From contig NZ_JANIAC010000003.1 of the NCBI RefSeq assembly GCF_024723255.1, positions 62,001 through 126,000 of the forward strand: 64,000 bases of DNA, in the 5' to 3' direction. This stretch comes from Aestuariibaculum sp. M13 (GTDB taxonomy: Bacteria > Bacteroidota > Bacteroidia > Flavobacteriales > Flavobacteriaceae). The notes beneath the pieces were generated by a model, which saw only the letters and a program-made list of their open reading frames with translations, did not search any database and was not told where the DNA came from. This document shows, piece by piece, positions 8,092-17,524 of the stretch. A program made the position numbers and the translations under genes. How positions within the stretch are numbered: the first letter of the stretch is position 1; the number at the start of each line of letters is the position of its first letter.

Positions 8092-10341
8092 TTATTCTTC
8101 TTTTCTATCATTTCTTGGTTTTCTGTCATCACGACGGTTATCGCGATTTCTGTTATCTCTATTGTCTCTGCTTCCCCCTTTGTTGTTATTGTCTCTTGGT
8201 GGACGCGCTACATAACCTTCAGGTTTTGGTAAAATCGCTTTACGAGAAACTTTTTCTTTACGTGTTTTTGGATCTGTACCAAAGTATTTCACTTCAAATA
8301 CATCACCCATATTTACAACGTCAGAAACATTTTCAGTACGTTCCCAAGCTAATTCGCTTACGTGTAATAATACTTCGTTTCCTGGTGCTTTTGTATATTC
8401 TACAACCGCTCCGAAATCTAACATTTTTACAACTTTTACTTCGTAAACTTCTCCAACTTGAGGTTTAAACATTAAAGAATCAATTTTAGCTAAAACTTTG
8501 TCAATACCGTTTTGATCAGTGCCTAAAATCTCAACAATACCTTCTTCAGTAACCGGATCTTCGTTAATAACGATAGTTGTTTTAGTTTCTTTTTGTAACT
8601 CTTGAATTACTTTTCCACCAGGTCCAATTAAAGCACCAATAAACTGGTTAGGAATAGTAGTAGTAACCATTTTAGGAGCATGAGCCTTAACACTTTCGTT
8701 AGGTGTAGAAATTGTATCAGTTATTTTTCCTAAAATATGTAAACGACCATCACGAGCTTGTTTTAAAGCTTGTACAAGAATTTCATAAGATAATCCTTTT
8801 ACTTTAATATCCATTTGACAAGCCGTAATACCGTCCTCGGTACCAGTTACTTTAAAGTCCATATCACCTAAGTGATCTTCATCTCCTAAGATATCTGATA
8901 ATACAGCGTATTTACCAGTTTCAGTATCGGTGATTAATCCCATAGCAATACCTGAAACAGGTTTTACCATTTGTACACCGGCATCCATAAGCGCCATAGT
9001 ACCAGCACAAACAGTAGCCATAGAAGACGAACCGTTAGATTCTAAAATTTCAGAAACTACACGAACAGTATATGGGCAATCTGCAGGAATCATTCCTTTT
9101 AAAGCACGTTGTGCTAAGTTACCGTGTCCTACTTCACGACGAGAAGTTCCACGAATTGGACGAGCCTCACCCGTTGAGAAAGGAGGGAAGTTGTAATGTA
9201 AATAGAAACGCTCTTCAGCTTCCTGAGATGGCATATCAATCATGTTAGCTTCTTTAGATGTACCTAAAGTTACAGTAGCTAATGCCTGAGTTTCCCCACG
9301 AGTGAAGATTGATGAGCCATGAGTAGATGGTAAATAATCAACCTCACACCAGATTGGTCTGATATCTGTAGTTTTACGTCCGTCTAAACGTAAACCTTCA
9401 TTTAATGTTAAATCTCTAACAGCATTCTTTTCAGCTTTGCTGTAGTATTTAGAAATTAAATCGCCGTATTCTTCTTGTTCTTCTTCAGAGAATGAAGCAA
9501 CAACTTCTTCTTTAATAGCAGCGAATGCAGCACCTCTTTCGTGTTTAGAAGATCCTGCTTTAGCAACAGCATACACTTTATCGTATGCCATGTCGTGAAT
9601 CTTTTTAGCTAAATCTTCGTCAGCGCGTTCTGGTTCGTATTCACGAGTTTCTTTTTTACCGAAAGCTTCTGCTAATTTAAGCTGAGCTTCACATTGTACT
9701 TTAATAGCTTCGTGAGCGAATTTGATCGCTTCAGTCATTTCCTCTTCAGAGATCTCTTTCATCTCACCTTCAACCATCATAACAGAGTCTGAAGAAGCAC
9801 CAATAACCATATCGATATCACTTTCTTCTAACTGTGCTAAAGAAGGGTTGATGATTAACTCACCGTTAATGCGACCAACTCTAACTTCAGAAATAGGAGT
9901 TTCGAAAGGAATATCACTTAATTGAATAGCAGCAGAAGCAGCTAATCCAGCTAAAGCATCTGGCATAACTTCTGGGTCATGAGACATTAATTGAATCATG
10001 ATTTGCGTTTCGCTGTGGTAATCTTTTGGGAATAACGGGCGTAACACACGGTCTACTAAACGCATGGTTAAAACCTCTCCGTCACTTGGCCTAGCTTCTC
10101 TTTTGAAGAATCCACCAGGGTATCGACCAGCAGCAGCAAATTTTTCGCGGTAGTCTACTGTTAATGGTAAGAAATCTACATCAGCTTGTTGATAGTTAGA
10201 AACAACTGTACATAATAACATACAGTTTCCAGATTGCACCACAACGCTACCATGCGCTTGCTTTGCTAATTTTCCGGTTTCGATAGAGATTTCTCTACCA
10301 TCACCAAGGTTTATAACCTCTTTAAATGTTTTTGGAATCAT
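8092..10341 (-). CDS. pnp: Polyribonucleotide nucleotidyltransferase (PNPase)
   Basis: 749 residues, slightly longer than the E. coli enzyme (711). Two RNase PH-like halves (the second with '[11 protein letters not shown]' and '[16 protein letters not shown]') are joined by a helical linker. A KH domain follows with the GPGG loop ([10 protein letters not shown]), then an S1 domain ('[21 protein letters not shown]'). PNPase degrades RNA 3' to 5' with phosphate and is part of the RNA degradosome in many bacteria. The last ~45 residues are an Arg/Asn/Asp-rich low-complexity tail beyond the S1 domain, probably disordered. The gene lies downstream of rpsO, the classic order, but with a terminator between. 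Confidence 0.97.
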   Translation of the reverse strand: MIPKTFKEVINLGDGREISIETGKLAKQAHGSVVVQSGNCMLLCTVVSNYQQADVDFLPLTVDYREKFAAAGRYPGGFFKREARPSDGEVLTMRLVDRVLRPLFPKDYHSETQIMIQLMSHDPEVMPDALAGLAASAAIQLSDIPFETPISEVRVGRINGELIINPSLAQLEESDIDMVIGASSDSVMMVEGEMKEISEEEMTEAIKFAHEAIKVQCEAQLKLAEAFGKKETREYEPERADEDLAKKIHDMAYDKVYAVAKAGSSKHERGAAFAAIKEEVVASFSEEEQEEYGDLISKYYSKAEKNAVRDLTLNEGLRLDGRKTTDIRPIWCEVDYLPSTHGSSIFTRGETQALATVTLGTSKEANMIDMPSQEAEERFYLHYNFPPFSTGEARPIRGTSRREVGHGNLAQRALKGMIPADCPYTVRVVSEILESNGSSSMATVCAGTMALMDAGVQMVKPVSGIAMGLITDTETGKYAVLSDILGDEDHLGDMDFKVTGTEDGITACQMDIKVKGLSYEILVQALKQARDGRLHILGKITDTISTPNESVKAHAPKMVTTTIPNQFIGALIGPGGKVIQELQKETKTTIVINEDPVTEEGIVEILGTDQNGIDKVLAKIDSLMFKPQVGEVYEVKVVKMLDFGAVVEYTKAPGNEVLLHVSELAWERTENVSDVVNMGDVFEVKYFGTDPKTRKEKVSRKAILPKPEGYVARPPRDNNNKGGSRDNRDNRNRDNRRDDRKPRNDRKEE

Positions 10342-10473
10342 AAATTTTTTAATTCTAATTAAACAATGGTCGCTGTGTTGTTGTGTGTAGTTGTTGTGTG
10401 TTTGACCAATGAAAAACTGTAATTAGCTTCTTATTTTGTGCGGTTTAGACTCTTGCACATGAGTAGTGTATAA

Positions 10474-10504
10474 ACAAAAAAGAGGCTGTAAAAGCCTCTT
10501 TTCG
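10474..10504 (-). terminator. Terminator between rpsO and pnp
   Basis: The stem agaggct / agcctct with a short loop is followed on the minus strand by six U residues (rest uuuuuug). It sits 3 bases after the rpsO stop codon, upstream of pnp. It should end most rpsO transcripts, leaving pnp to read-through or to its own promoter. Confidence 0.8.
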
Positions 10505-10506
10505 AA

Positions 10507-10776
10507 TTATTTTCTTAAACCTAGTTCTTTAACTATAGCACGGTATCTTAAGATATCTTTCTTAGTTAAGTAATCTAGTAAAGCACGACGCTTACCTACT
10601 AATTTTACTAATGAACGCTCAGTGTTAAAATCTTTACGATTCTTTTTTAAGTGTTCAGTTAAGTGATTAATTCTGTGCGTAAATAACGCGATTTGTCCTT
10701 CAGCAGAACCAGTATCGTTTGTTCCTTTACCGTGTTTTGCGAAGATTTCTTCTTTTACTTCTTTTGATAAATACAT
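10507..10776 (-). CDS. rpsO: 30S ribosomal protein S15
   Basis: 89 residues, the standard S15 length. Family features are visible: 'HGKGTNDTGSAEGQIALFTHRINHLTEHLK' region (rRNA-binding H-x-x-D-T-G-S motif), 'KKDFNTERSL'-like turn (here KNRKDFNTERSL) and the C-terminal 'LVGKRRALLDYLTKKD'. S15 binds 16S rRNA helices h20-h22 early in small-subunit assembly. In E. coli it also represses its own mRNA; the leader here is only ~50 bases and no such structure was identified. Preceded by a good minus-strand promoter box and followed by a terminator, then pnp. Confidence 0.97.
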   Translation of the reverse strand: MYLSKEVKEEIFAKHGKGTNDTGSAEGQIALFTHRINHLTEHLKKNRKDFNTERSLVKLVGKRRALLDYLTKKDILRYRAIVKELGLRK

Positions 10777-10830
10777 GCTAATATTATTGTAAATAATTGT
10801 TATGTAAACGAAAGACTATCTTTCGAGCGG

Positions 10831-10838
10831 CAAATATA
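10831..10838 (-). promoter_or_regulatory. rpsO promoter, -7 box
   Basis: TATATTTG on the minus strand matches the Bacteroidota TAnnTTTG -7 element. A CTTG lies 18 bases further upstream (10857-10860), near the expected -33 position. This predicts a ~50-base leader before the rpsO start at 10776. Confidence 0.7.
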
Positions 10839-10921
10839 GGAATTAAAAATGATTTACAAGCTAATATGTTAAAAAGAAAAATGGGCCATTGGCGGTCGAT
10901 TTTTTGTGCGAGTTTTTTGAA

Positions 10922-11446
10922 TTAGATAACATCAATAGTTATTGTAGCTTTAACATCGATTACTACATTGAACTCTACAGGAGTTGCACTAACTATTCCA
11001 GTTAATGTTGCAGTAACGCTTTCTGCTTGTTTTAAATATGCTGCAATTATAGCCCATTGTTCTTTTGTTCCAATAGGGAAGGTTTGATTGTTGTCATCTG
11101 CTGTTTTTAGAATAATAGCTTCGTTAATAGTTATACTTGTCCCTGCAATGTTAATGGAGACTTCTGTTAACTGAGTATCGACGGCACCAATATAATCTGT
11201 AATTTCAAAACTTAGGTTGGTTATTGTTACATTTTGAACGTAATCTAGATTTTGCTGAACTTGTTCGTTAGAAGCTAAATCTACAGAAACTTCTTGAGAC
11301 CATGTTGTTGATGCGTCTTCAGGGATTGAAACTTCCAGTGTTGTTCCAAAATTGTCACTTACATTAAATTCAGTGAGTTTGTCTAGTTCTTCACAACTAA
11401 AAAAGGTGAATAATATTATTGCTAAAACTGGTAATTTAATTTTCAT
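10922..11446 (-). CDS. Hypothetical secreted lipoprotein
   Basis: 174 residues. A short signal peptide ends in the lipobox FFSC (Cys18), followed by EELDKL. The mature part is rich in Thr, Ser, Val and Ile with repeated beta-strand-like segments (SVTATLTGIVSATPVEFNVVIDVKATITIDV) and almost no basic residues. I recognise no catalytic motif or named domain. It stands alone between rpsO and accD; the accD terminator (11514-11546) separates it from the upstream gene, so it needs its own promoter. It is probably a beta-sandwich envelope lipoprotein, which is inference from composition. Confidence 0.6.
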   Translation of the reverse strand: MKIKLPVLAIILFTFFSCEELDKLTEFNVSDNFGTTLEVSIPEDASTTWSQEVSVDLASNEQVQQNLDYVQNVTITNLSFEITDYIGAVDTQLTEVSINIAGTSITINEAIILKTADDNNQTFPIGTKEQWAIIAAYLKQAESVTATLTGIVSATPVEFNVVIDVKATITIDVI

Positions 11447-11513
11447 ATTACAAGATTTGGGTTGTTGTTGTGAAGGTTAAATATATTGAGTATAAATGAT
11501 TTAGGTGTTTTTT

Positions 11514-11546
11514 AAAAAGAAAAAGCGACTCAATAAGTCGCTTTTC
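11514..11546 (-). terminator. accD terminator
   Basis: The stem aaaagcgact / agtcgctttt with loop caata is followed on the minus strand by a U-rich run. It lies 30 bases after the accD stop. The symmetric A/T flanks could allow action in both directions. Confidence 0.8.
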
Positions 11547-11575
11547 TCTGTATTTTAAACTGAATGATATTTTAA

Positions 11576-12433
11576 TTAAGCTCTTAACGGCTGATTTAAA
11601 ATTAAATCCAGATATTGATTCACTTTGTTTTTTAATTCTTTTCGAACGGTGATGAAATCTAAAAAACCGTGTTCTAATAAGAATTCAGCAGTTTGGAAAC
11701 CTTCTGGTAGTTCTTTACCAGTTGTATCTCTTACAATTCTAGGTCCAGCGAAACCAATTAAAGCTCCTGGCTCACTAATGTTAATATCCCCCAACATCGC
11801 AAAAGAAGCAGTTGTTCCTCCTGTAGTAGGGTCGGTACAAAGTGAGATATACGGAATTTGAGCATCGGCTAATTGAGCTAATTTTACCGAAGTTTTAGCT
11901 AACTGCATTAATGATAAAGCAGCTTCCATCATACGAGCACCTCCCGATTTAGAGATAACCATTAATGGTATGTTGTTTTTTAAAGAATAATCGGCTGCAC
12001 GAGCAATTTTTTCACCAACAACACTACCCATAGATCCTCCAATAAAAGCGAAATCCATACAGGCAACTACTAAATCTTTACCTTTAGATTTACCAACACC
12101 AACGCGCACGGCATCTTTAAGTTTGGTTTTCTCCTGAGCCGTTTTTAAACGGTCTGGATACTTTTTAGTGTCTACGAATTTTAAAGGGTCTTTAGACTCT
12201 AAATTTTTATCTAATTCTTTAAATTTATTATCATCGAAAAGAATTTCGAAGTATTCTTTACTTCCAATTCTAACGTGGTAACCATCTTCAGGACTCACGT
12301 AAAAATTTTTTTCTAATTCTTCTGCGTCTACAATTTTACCAGTTGGAGATTTGTACCATAATCCTCTAGGGGTGTCTTTTTTCTCTTCGGTAGTAGTGGT
12401 TATTCCTTTTGTTGTTCTTTTAAACCAAGACAT
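11576..12433 (-). CDS. accD: Acetyl-CoA carboxylase carboxyltransferase subunit beta, zinc finger residues missing
   Basis: 285 residues, aligned along its length with AccD. The carboxyltransferase core has '[15 protein letters not shown]', '[20 protein letters not shown]', '[23 protein letters not shown]' and 'IGFAGPRIV'. With AccA it transfers CO2 from biotin to acetyl-CoA in the first committed step of fatty acid synthesis. In the N-terminal region, where E. coli AccD has two CxxC pairs, this protein reads [10 protein letters not shown] and [12 protein letters not shown], so all four zinc cysteines are absent. The rest of the subdomain, including HVRI, aligns. I believe related flavobacterial AccDs share this, but I cannot check it here. 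Confidence 0.95.
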   Translation of the reverse strand: MSWFKRTTKGITTTTEEKKDTPRGLWYKSPTGKIVDAEELEKNFYVSPEDGYHVRIGSKEYFEILFDDNKFKELDKNLESKDPLKFVDTKKYPDRLKTAQEKTKLKDAVRVGVGKSKGKDLVVACMDFAFIGGSMGSVVGEKIARAADYSLKNNIPLMVISKSGGARMMEAALSLMQLAKTSVKLAQLADAQIPYISLCTDPTTGGTTASFAMLGDINISEPGALIGFAGPRIVRDTTGKELPEGFQTAEFLLEHGFLDFITVRKELKNKVNQYLDLILNQPLRA

Positions 12434-12566
12434 AATGATTTATGATTTTTTAGATTTTAATCTGAAACATTTCTGTTTGCACTACGGATTATCTATCCTT
12501 TTATTTTGCTCTGTTTTAAGCTTTTTTATTTGTCAAATAAACGAAACTTGATAATAAAACAGTGCA

Positions 12567-12574
12567 CAAAATTA
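12567..12574 (-). promoter_or_regulatory. Possible accD promoter, -7 box
   Basis: TAATTTTG on the minus strand fits TAnnTTTG but no -33 TTTG is evident at the right spacing, and the implied leader would be ~130 bases. The 287-base gap between accD and fbaA holds only this and the fbaA terminator; otherwise it is plain AT-rich sequence. Confidence 0.35.
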
Positions 12575-12669
12575 AGTCTTTTTTTAGTTTTGAGACAATT
12601 CGTATCTCTTTTATTGCTTAAAATCTTATTTTTTAGAGTATAAATACTTGTTTTGTAAATATCTAAGTA

Positions 12670-12703
12670 TAAAAAAAGACCCTACTTAAGTAGAGTCTTT
12701 TAT
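12670..12703 (-). terminator. fbaA terminator
   Basis: The near-perfect stem aaagaccctactt / aagtagagtcttt is followed on the minus strand by seven U residues. It begins 18 bases after the fbaA stop. Confidence 0.85.
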
Positions 12704-12720
12704 GTTTTTTTCGATGTTTA

Positions 12721-13788
12721 TTATAACGTGTTTACGTTGTTTAAATCTTCGAAAGCCTTTTTTAAACGCTCAACAAACGTTTTTTCACCTTCACGTAACC
12801 AAACACGTGGATCATAGAATTTTTTGTTTGGAGAATCGTCTCCTTCAGGATTTCCAATTTGCCCTTTTAAATATTCAGCTTTAGCTCCCATATAGTCACG
12901 GATTCCTTCCATGAATGCATATTGTAAATCGGTATCGATGTTCATTTTAATTACACCGTAGCTAATACCTTCGCGAATTTCTTCAACTGAAGATCCAGAA
13001 CCACCGTGGAATACAAAATCGATGTGGTTATGCTCAACTCCATATTTTTCTGAAATATATTCTTGAGAATTTTTTAAGATTTTCGGAGTTAATTTTACGT
13101 TACCTGGTTTGTAAACACCGTGAACGTTTCCGAAAGCTGCAGCAATAGTAAACTGTGGACTTACTTTGCTTAATTCTTCGTAAGCGTAAGCAACTTCTTC
13201 TGGTTGAGTGTATAATTTAGAGTCATCAACATCAGAGTTGTCAACACCATCTTCTTCACCACCTGTAATACCTAACTCTATTTCTAAAGTCATTCCCATT
13301 TTGCTCATACGCTCTAAATAGGTTTTACAGATTTCAATGTTTTCTTCAATTGGCTCTTCTGAAAGGTCAATCATATGTGAGCTGAAAAGCGATTTACCAG
13401 TTTCAGCGAAGTGTTTTTCGCTTGCATCTAATAAACCATCAATCCAAGGTAATAACTTTTTAGCACAGTGGTCTGTGTGTAAAATTACAGGAACACCGTA
13501 AGCTTCAGCTAAAGTATGTACGTGTTTTGCTCCAGCAATAGCCCCTGCGATAGCCGCTTTTTGTCCGTCGTTATTTAAACCTTTACCTGCGTTAAATTGG
13601 GCACCACCATTAGAAAACTGAATGATTACCGGAGCATTTAAGGCAGCTGCAGTTTCTAACACACCGTTTATAGTGTCTGAACCGATGACGTTAACTGCTG
13701 GTAAAGCAAATCCTTTTTCTTTGGCAAGTTTGAAAATTGCTTGAACTTCTTGTCCTGTAGCAACTCCTGGTTTAATATTGTGTCCCAT
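12721..13788 (-). CDS. fbaA: Class II fructose-bisphosphate aldolase
   Basis: 355 residues from the ATG at 13788 (MGHNIKPGVATG). An upstream in-frame start at 13836 would add 16 residues but overlaps the promoter box, so it was rejected. Class II (zinc) features: 'VPVILHTDHCAKKLLPW' with the zinc histidines, 'DLSEEPIEENIE', 'ELGITGGEEDGVDNSD' and 'FVFHGGSGSS'. The long insert-bearing form matches the E. coli FbaA type of ~359 residues. It cleaves fructose 1,6-bisphosphate in glycolysis and runs in reverse in gluconeogenesis. It is a single-gene unit with its own promoter and terminator. Confidence 0.96.
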   Translation of the reverse strand: MGHNIKPGVATGQEVQAIFKLAKEKGFALPAVNVIGSDTINGVLETAAALNAPVIIQFSNGGAQFNAGKGLNNDGQKAAIAGAIAGAKHVHTLAEAYGVPVILHTDHCAKKLLPWIDGLLDASEKHFAETGKSLFSSHMIDLSEEPIEENIEICKTYLERMSKMGMTLEIELGITGGEEDGVDNSDVDDSKLYTQPEEVAYAYEELSKVSPQFTIAAAFGNVHGVYKPGNVKLTPKILKNSQEYISEKYGVEHNHIDFVFHGGSGSSVEEIREGISYGVIKMNIDTDLQYAFMEGIRDYMGAKAEYLKGQIGNPEGDDSPNKKFYDPRVWLREGEKTFVERLKKAFEDLNNVNTL

Positions 13789-13823
13789 TTTATTTAAATT
13801 TTGTTTTTTTAGTTTGTAAGAGC

Positions 13824-13831
13824 CAAAAATA
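13824..13831 (-). promoter_or_regulatory. fbaA promoter, -7 box
   Basis: TATTTTTG on the minus strand matches TAnnTTTG and predicts a ~30-base leader to the ATG at 13788. No exact -33 TTTG was found. Its position argues against the longer start at 13836. Confidence 0.55.
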
Positions 13832-13967
13832 ATCAATTTTTATATAAAGCAGGCTTGTTTTTGAGTGGTAAAATGCTAAAAATAAACTAAAACGTTGTAG
13901 TTTTTATAAAAGAATACAATTAGTTATTACGAATATGAAATGTTGTGGTTTTGTCTGTTACTGGTAG

Positions 13968-16583
13968 TTAGAAAGGATAGTTGATACCAATGTTATAAAC
14001 AGCATTAGAAAAGTTATAGTCGTTAAACCAACGATTCTGATCTTGATATGAAGGATCGTAAGTTTTAAAACCAATATCGAAACGGAACACGAAAAAGCTA
14101 AAATCGTAACGTAATCCAAAACCAGAGCCAATAGCGATATCCTTTAACGAACTAAAATCTGAAAAAACGGCATTTTCATCTTCAACATCATCCAATACGT
14201 TCCAAATGTTGCCTGCATCAATAAAGAAGGCACCATTAAGATCCTCGAAAATATTGAAGCGTTGTTCAGCTCCTAAAGCAATTTTTAAGTTGGCTTCGTT
14301 AAAATCGTTGCTGCTTCTGGAACTTCCAGGGCCTAAACTATAGGCAGTCCAGGCTCGGTTGTCGTTAGCTCCTCCTGCAAAGAAACTCTTGGAGAATGGG
14401 ATATTCGTTGAGTTACCATATGGTATGGCAATGCCTAAAAAACTACGCACAGCTAAGATGTTCTTTTTGCCTAAATCCCAGTGCTTAACATAGTCTAATT
14501 CTGTTTTTACATACTGTGAGTAGGCCACATTAAACAATTCGTAACGGTTGTTATCATCTTTTTTAAGTCCAAGAATATCAGACATTCCTGAAATGAGATT
14601 TCCTGCCGTTTCTATTTTAAAACGGAAAATGGAGAAATCTTCATCAAACAAGTTGGTGCGCTCGTCGTTGGTTAAACTAAAGCTTGATGCCAGAATTAAG
14701 TTGTTTTCTGTAAGTCTTTGTTTACGCTCACTAATATTGTTAACTTGCTTGTATTCGTCTGGGTTGCTATTTTGATAGGCATTATCAGATAAAACCAGAT
14801 CAATGAACTCATCAGACTTTTCAACAATTAAATATTCTTTACCATTTTTTTTCTCTTCAATAAATTCAGAAGGGGTATTGTATGAGTTCAGGGCAATATT
14901 TTCCAGATTATCGAAAGAACTAGTATAAATATTAAAATAATTTTCAGCATTTAAATTTCTAACGTATTGTATATTGAAAACATCAAGACGGTCGGTCACT
15001 TTTCTTGATGGCGACCAGTTGTAATTAAACACACCACTAAGCGTTTGTTTATCTAAACCAATGTTAGTCTGACTGGTGGTTGAAAGCGAAATTCGTGTAC
15101 TCGGCGACATGTCTTTCGCGATAATTCTGTTGGTGTTAAACGGAAAAAAGAAACGAGGAATGGTTAGTTTTAAATCGGCACCAATTTCGTTAATATCGAA
15201 AAACGGATCACCCACTTTTTGATCTTTTGAAGAACCAATAGACCCGATAGCTGAAATTTCTAAAGTTTCGGCACCCCTAAAAATATTACGCATTAATAAA
15301 CTCGGGTTTAATGAAAACCCAATGGTTTGAATATTACTTTGAGAAACATCGGCACTAAATCCTAAACTGAATTTTTTAAGTGGTGTTAGCCGAATGGTGT
15401 CGGTTAAGGTATGATCGTCGTTTTCTATGTATTCAATATTAGGATACTTAAAGGTTCGTAGTCCATTAATATGTCTATAAGTTAAGGTTCGGTCGTTATC
15501 TTTAAAAATACTTCCCGGTTGAATAAAAATAGCATCGGTTAAGGCTTTAGGGCGATAACGCATTTTACCGTAACTGTAAAGTTTAAAACCTTCAAATGTT
15601 ATTGAATCCTGAAAAGGTTTGTTACGGTCATCAAAAGTATAATCGGTTATAATGTTTACATCTTTTATTTTATAAACATTGAATGGAACTCGAATTAAAG
15701 AATCTTGTGTTCGAATGGCTCTGTTCTGAATTTGAATATCAACATTCACCTTTTTGTTGGTGCCAATGGTGTCGATTTCAAAAGCTACATAATCCTGATT
15801 GAAATAATATAGCCCGGAATTTCTAAGTTCGTTTGAAATTCTTTCGCGTTCCTGCTCGAAATTTGAAGTTTTATATTGTTCGTTCGATTTTATTCGACTG
15901 TTTCGCAATATTTTTTTGTGGTAAATAGAATCAACAACCGGCGATTTTATTTTTGTTGTAATGGTATCTAAAATAAATGCAGGGCCAGTTTCTACTTTGT
16001 ATTCAACATCGGCACGTTTGTTTTCATTTCTATTAATAATGTAACTAGCTTCTACATCGAACCAGCCATTATTAATGTGATAATCTTCTAATCGTTTTAC
16101 CGATTTTTCTGTTTTGTCTTCATCTACAATCACAGGTGGTTCTCCTGTAGTTTTTAGCCATTTGTTAAAACCTATACGGTTGTCAACGTATCTGTCTAAT
16201 TGTTTTCTCGATACAAGTTTGGTTTTACGCGCCAGTTTTTTAGGGTCGTTATAGATTTTTTCATCCATGATAGAATCTATATCGGGTCTGGCTAAGTTGT
16301 AAATTTGTAATCGCAAAGGAGTTCCTAAAACCGGTACCTTACTATTCGGTTTTTGGTACAGTAGGTTGTTGATTGTTTCAGTGCTATTTTTTTTGTCGTT
16401 AATAATAACCGTGTTATTGGTTAATAAATGTTCATTTTCACCAACTCGTTTTACAGCATCACAAGAAAAAAGATAACTGGCTATTGCTGTTAGTATTGAT
16501 ATTTTTAGGACGTGTTGTTTCAAATGAAATTTATAATTATTGTAGGTTATTGATATTCTTTTACTAACTGAAATAAAAAACAC
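13968..16583 (-). CDS. tamL: TamL-type lipidated BamA/TamA family outer-membrane assembly protein
   Basis: Up to 871 residues. The N-terminus carries a lipobox (YLFSC, Cys41 from this start) followed by 'DAVKRVGENEHLL', the pattern of TamL, the lipoprotein TamA homologue of Bacteroidota. POTRA-like repeats occupy the first half. The second half is an Omp85 beta-barrel ending in 'NIGINYPF' with the terminal Phe, and it contains 'FFAGGANDNRAWTAYSLGPGS', an Omp85-type VRGF-like loop. Family members help insert outer-membrane proteins together with TamB. Every plausible start is non-ATG: GTG at 16583, or TTG at 16523 giving a 21-residue lipoprotein signal. No tamB gene is in the window. Confidence 0.85.
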   Translation of the reverse strand: MFFISVSKRISITYNNYKFHLKQHVLKISILTAIASYLFSCDAVKRVGENEHLLTNNTVIINDKKNSTETINNLLYQKPNSKVPVLGTPLRLQIYNLARPDIDSIMDEKIYNDPKKLARKTKLVSRKQLDRYVDNRIGFNKWLKTTGEPPVIVDEDKTEKSVKRLEDYHINNGWFDVEASYIINRNENKRADVEYKVETGPAFILDTITTKIKSPVVDSIYHKKILRNSRIKSNEQYKTSNFEQERERISNELRNSGLYYFNQDYVAFEIDTIGTNKKVNVDIQIQNRAIRTQDSLIRVPFNVYKIKDVNIITDYTFDDRNKPFQDSITFEGFKLYSYGKMRYRPKALTDAIFIQPGSIFKDNDRTLTYRHINGLRTFKYPNIEYIENDDHTLTDTIRLTPLKKFSLGFSADVSQSNIQTIGFSLNPSLLMRNIFRGAETLEISAIGSIGSSKDQKVGDPFFDINEIGADLKLTIPRFFFPFNTNRIIAKDMSPSTRISLSTTSQTNIGLDKQTLSGVFNYNWSPSRKVTDRLDVFNIQYVRNLNAENYFNIYTSSFDNLENIALNSYNTPSEFIEEKKNGKEYLIVEKSDEFIDLVLSDNAYQNSNPDEYKQVNNISERKQRLTENNLILASSFSLTNDERTNLFDEDFSIFRFKIETAGNLISGMSDILGLKKDDNNRYELFNVAYSQYVKTELDYVKHWDLGKKNILAVRSFLGIAIPYGNSTNIPFSKSFFAGGANDNRAWTAYSLGPGSSRSSNDFNEANLKIALGAEQRFNIFEDLNGAFFIDAGNIWNVLDDVEDENAVFSDFSSLKDIAIGSGFGLRYDFSFFVFRFDIGFKTYDPSYQDQNRWFNDYNFSNAVYNIGINYPF

Positions 16584-16773
16584 CTTTTATAGGCTCAAAA
16601 ATACATTATTTCATGAGTTTATTTTTATTTTTTTCAGTGCTTATTTGTTGAGTTTAACTTAAAATATCTAAAATGTGTTTGTCTTAAAAAAGATTTAGAT
16701 AAATTAAGACTTTCGTCAGAGTATTTTTTTATTTCTTTATACCCTAAAATCAGATTTAAAGTCATTTAATTAC

Positions 16774-17496
16774 ATGCTTTCTAAAAGTCAAATAAAGTTA
16801 ATAACCAGTTTAAAGCAAAAAAAATACCGTCAGCAACATGGTTTGTTTGTTGTAGAAGGTGTTAAAACGATAAAAGAACTATTAGCTTCTTCATTAACGC
16901 TTTATGCCTTATATACGACTGAAAGCTTCAATATTGATGCCAAACTGGAAACTGTAATTTCAGAAGCCGACTTAAAACGTATTAGTTTCTTAACTACACC
17001 AAATACAGCCTTAGCAGTTTTTAAAATGCCAAAACCAGAAGCTATTGATAGTAATAATTTAATAGTGGCTTTAGATAGTGTTCGCGATCCTGGAAATTTA
17101 GGAACCATAATTAGGTTATGCGATTGGTTTGGAATTAAAGATCTGGTGTGTAGCAAAGAGACGGTAGATTGTTTTAACCCGAAGGTGATTCAGGCTACTA
17201 TGGGGTCTATTACCCGCGTAAATATTAACTATGTAAATCTGGAAGAATTTATTAGTTTGGTACCTGTACCGGTGTTTGGCGCGTTTATGGAAGGGGATAA
17301 TGTATATAGCTCAGACTTGCCTAAAAATGGGATTTTAGTTATGGGTAATGAAGCTAACGGTATATCGAAAGAAATTGAAAATCTGGTAACCGATAAGATT
17401 TCAATACCAAGATTTGGTGATTTGCAAGCGACCGAAAGTTTAAATGTAGCTACGGCAACCGCTATTTTATTAAGTGAGTTTAAGCGTAGATTTTAG
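16774..17496 (+). CDS. TrmH/SpoU-family rRNA or tRNA 2'-O-methyltransferase
   Basis: 240 residues. An N-terminal substrate-binding domain (QKKYRQQHGLFVVEGVKTIKELL) is followed by the SPOUT knot with all three motifs: 'RDPGNLGTIIRLCDWFG' (motif 1), 'GILVMGNEANGIS' (motif 2) and 'IPRFGDLQATESLNVATATAILL' (motif 3). Such enzymes methylate a ribose 2'-OH using SAM; RlmB and TsnR are relatives. Which nucleotide is modified cannot be told. The gene is divergent from tamL and convergent with porT, with only 28 bases between stops and no clear terminator. Confidence 0.9.
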   Translation: MLSKSQIKLITSLKQKKYRQQHGLFVVEGVKTIKELLASSLTLYALYTTESFNIDAKLETVISEADLKRISFLTTPNTALAVFKMPKPEAIDSNNLIVALDSVRDPGNLGTIIRLCDWFGIKDLVCSKETVDCFNPKVIQATMGSITRVNINYVNLEEFISLVPVPVFGAFMEGDNVYSSDLPKNGILVMGNEANGISKEIENLVTDKISIPRFGDLQATESLNVATATAILLSEFKRRF

Positions 17497-17524
17497 TTTT
17501 CTAAATCTTAATTTTTCAGTGTTT

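Noticed and set aside
8115-8468. 117-codon open frame on the + strand opposite pnp
   Set aside because: It is antisense to the highly conserved S1/KH-coding part of pnp, is rich in Leu/Tyr/Cys and has no family resemblance.
13789-13836. Longer N-terminus for fructose-bisphosphate aldolase
   Set aside because: The extra 16 residues do not match the family and the extended start would lie upstream of the predicted transcription start.
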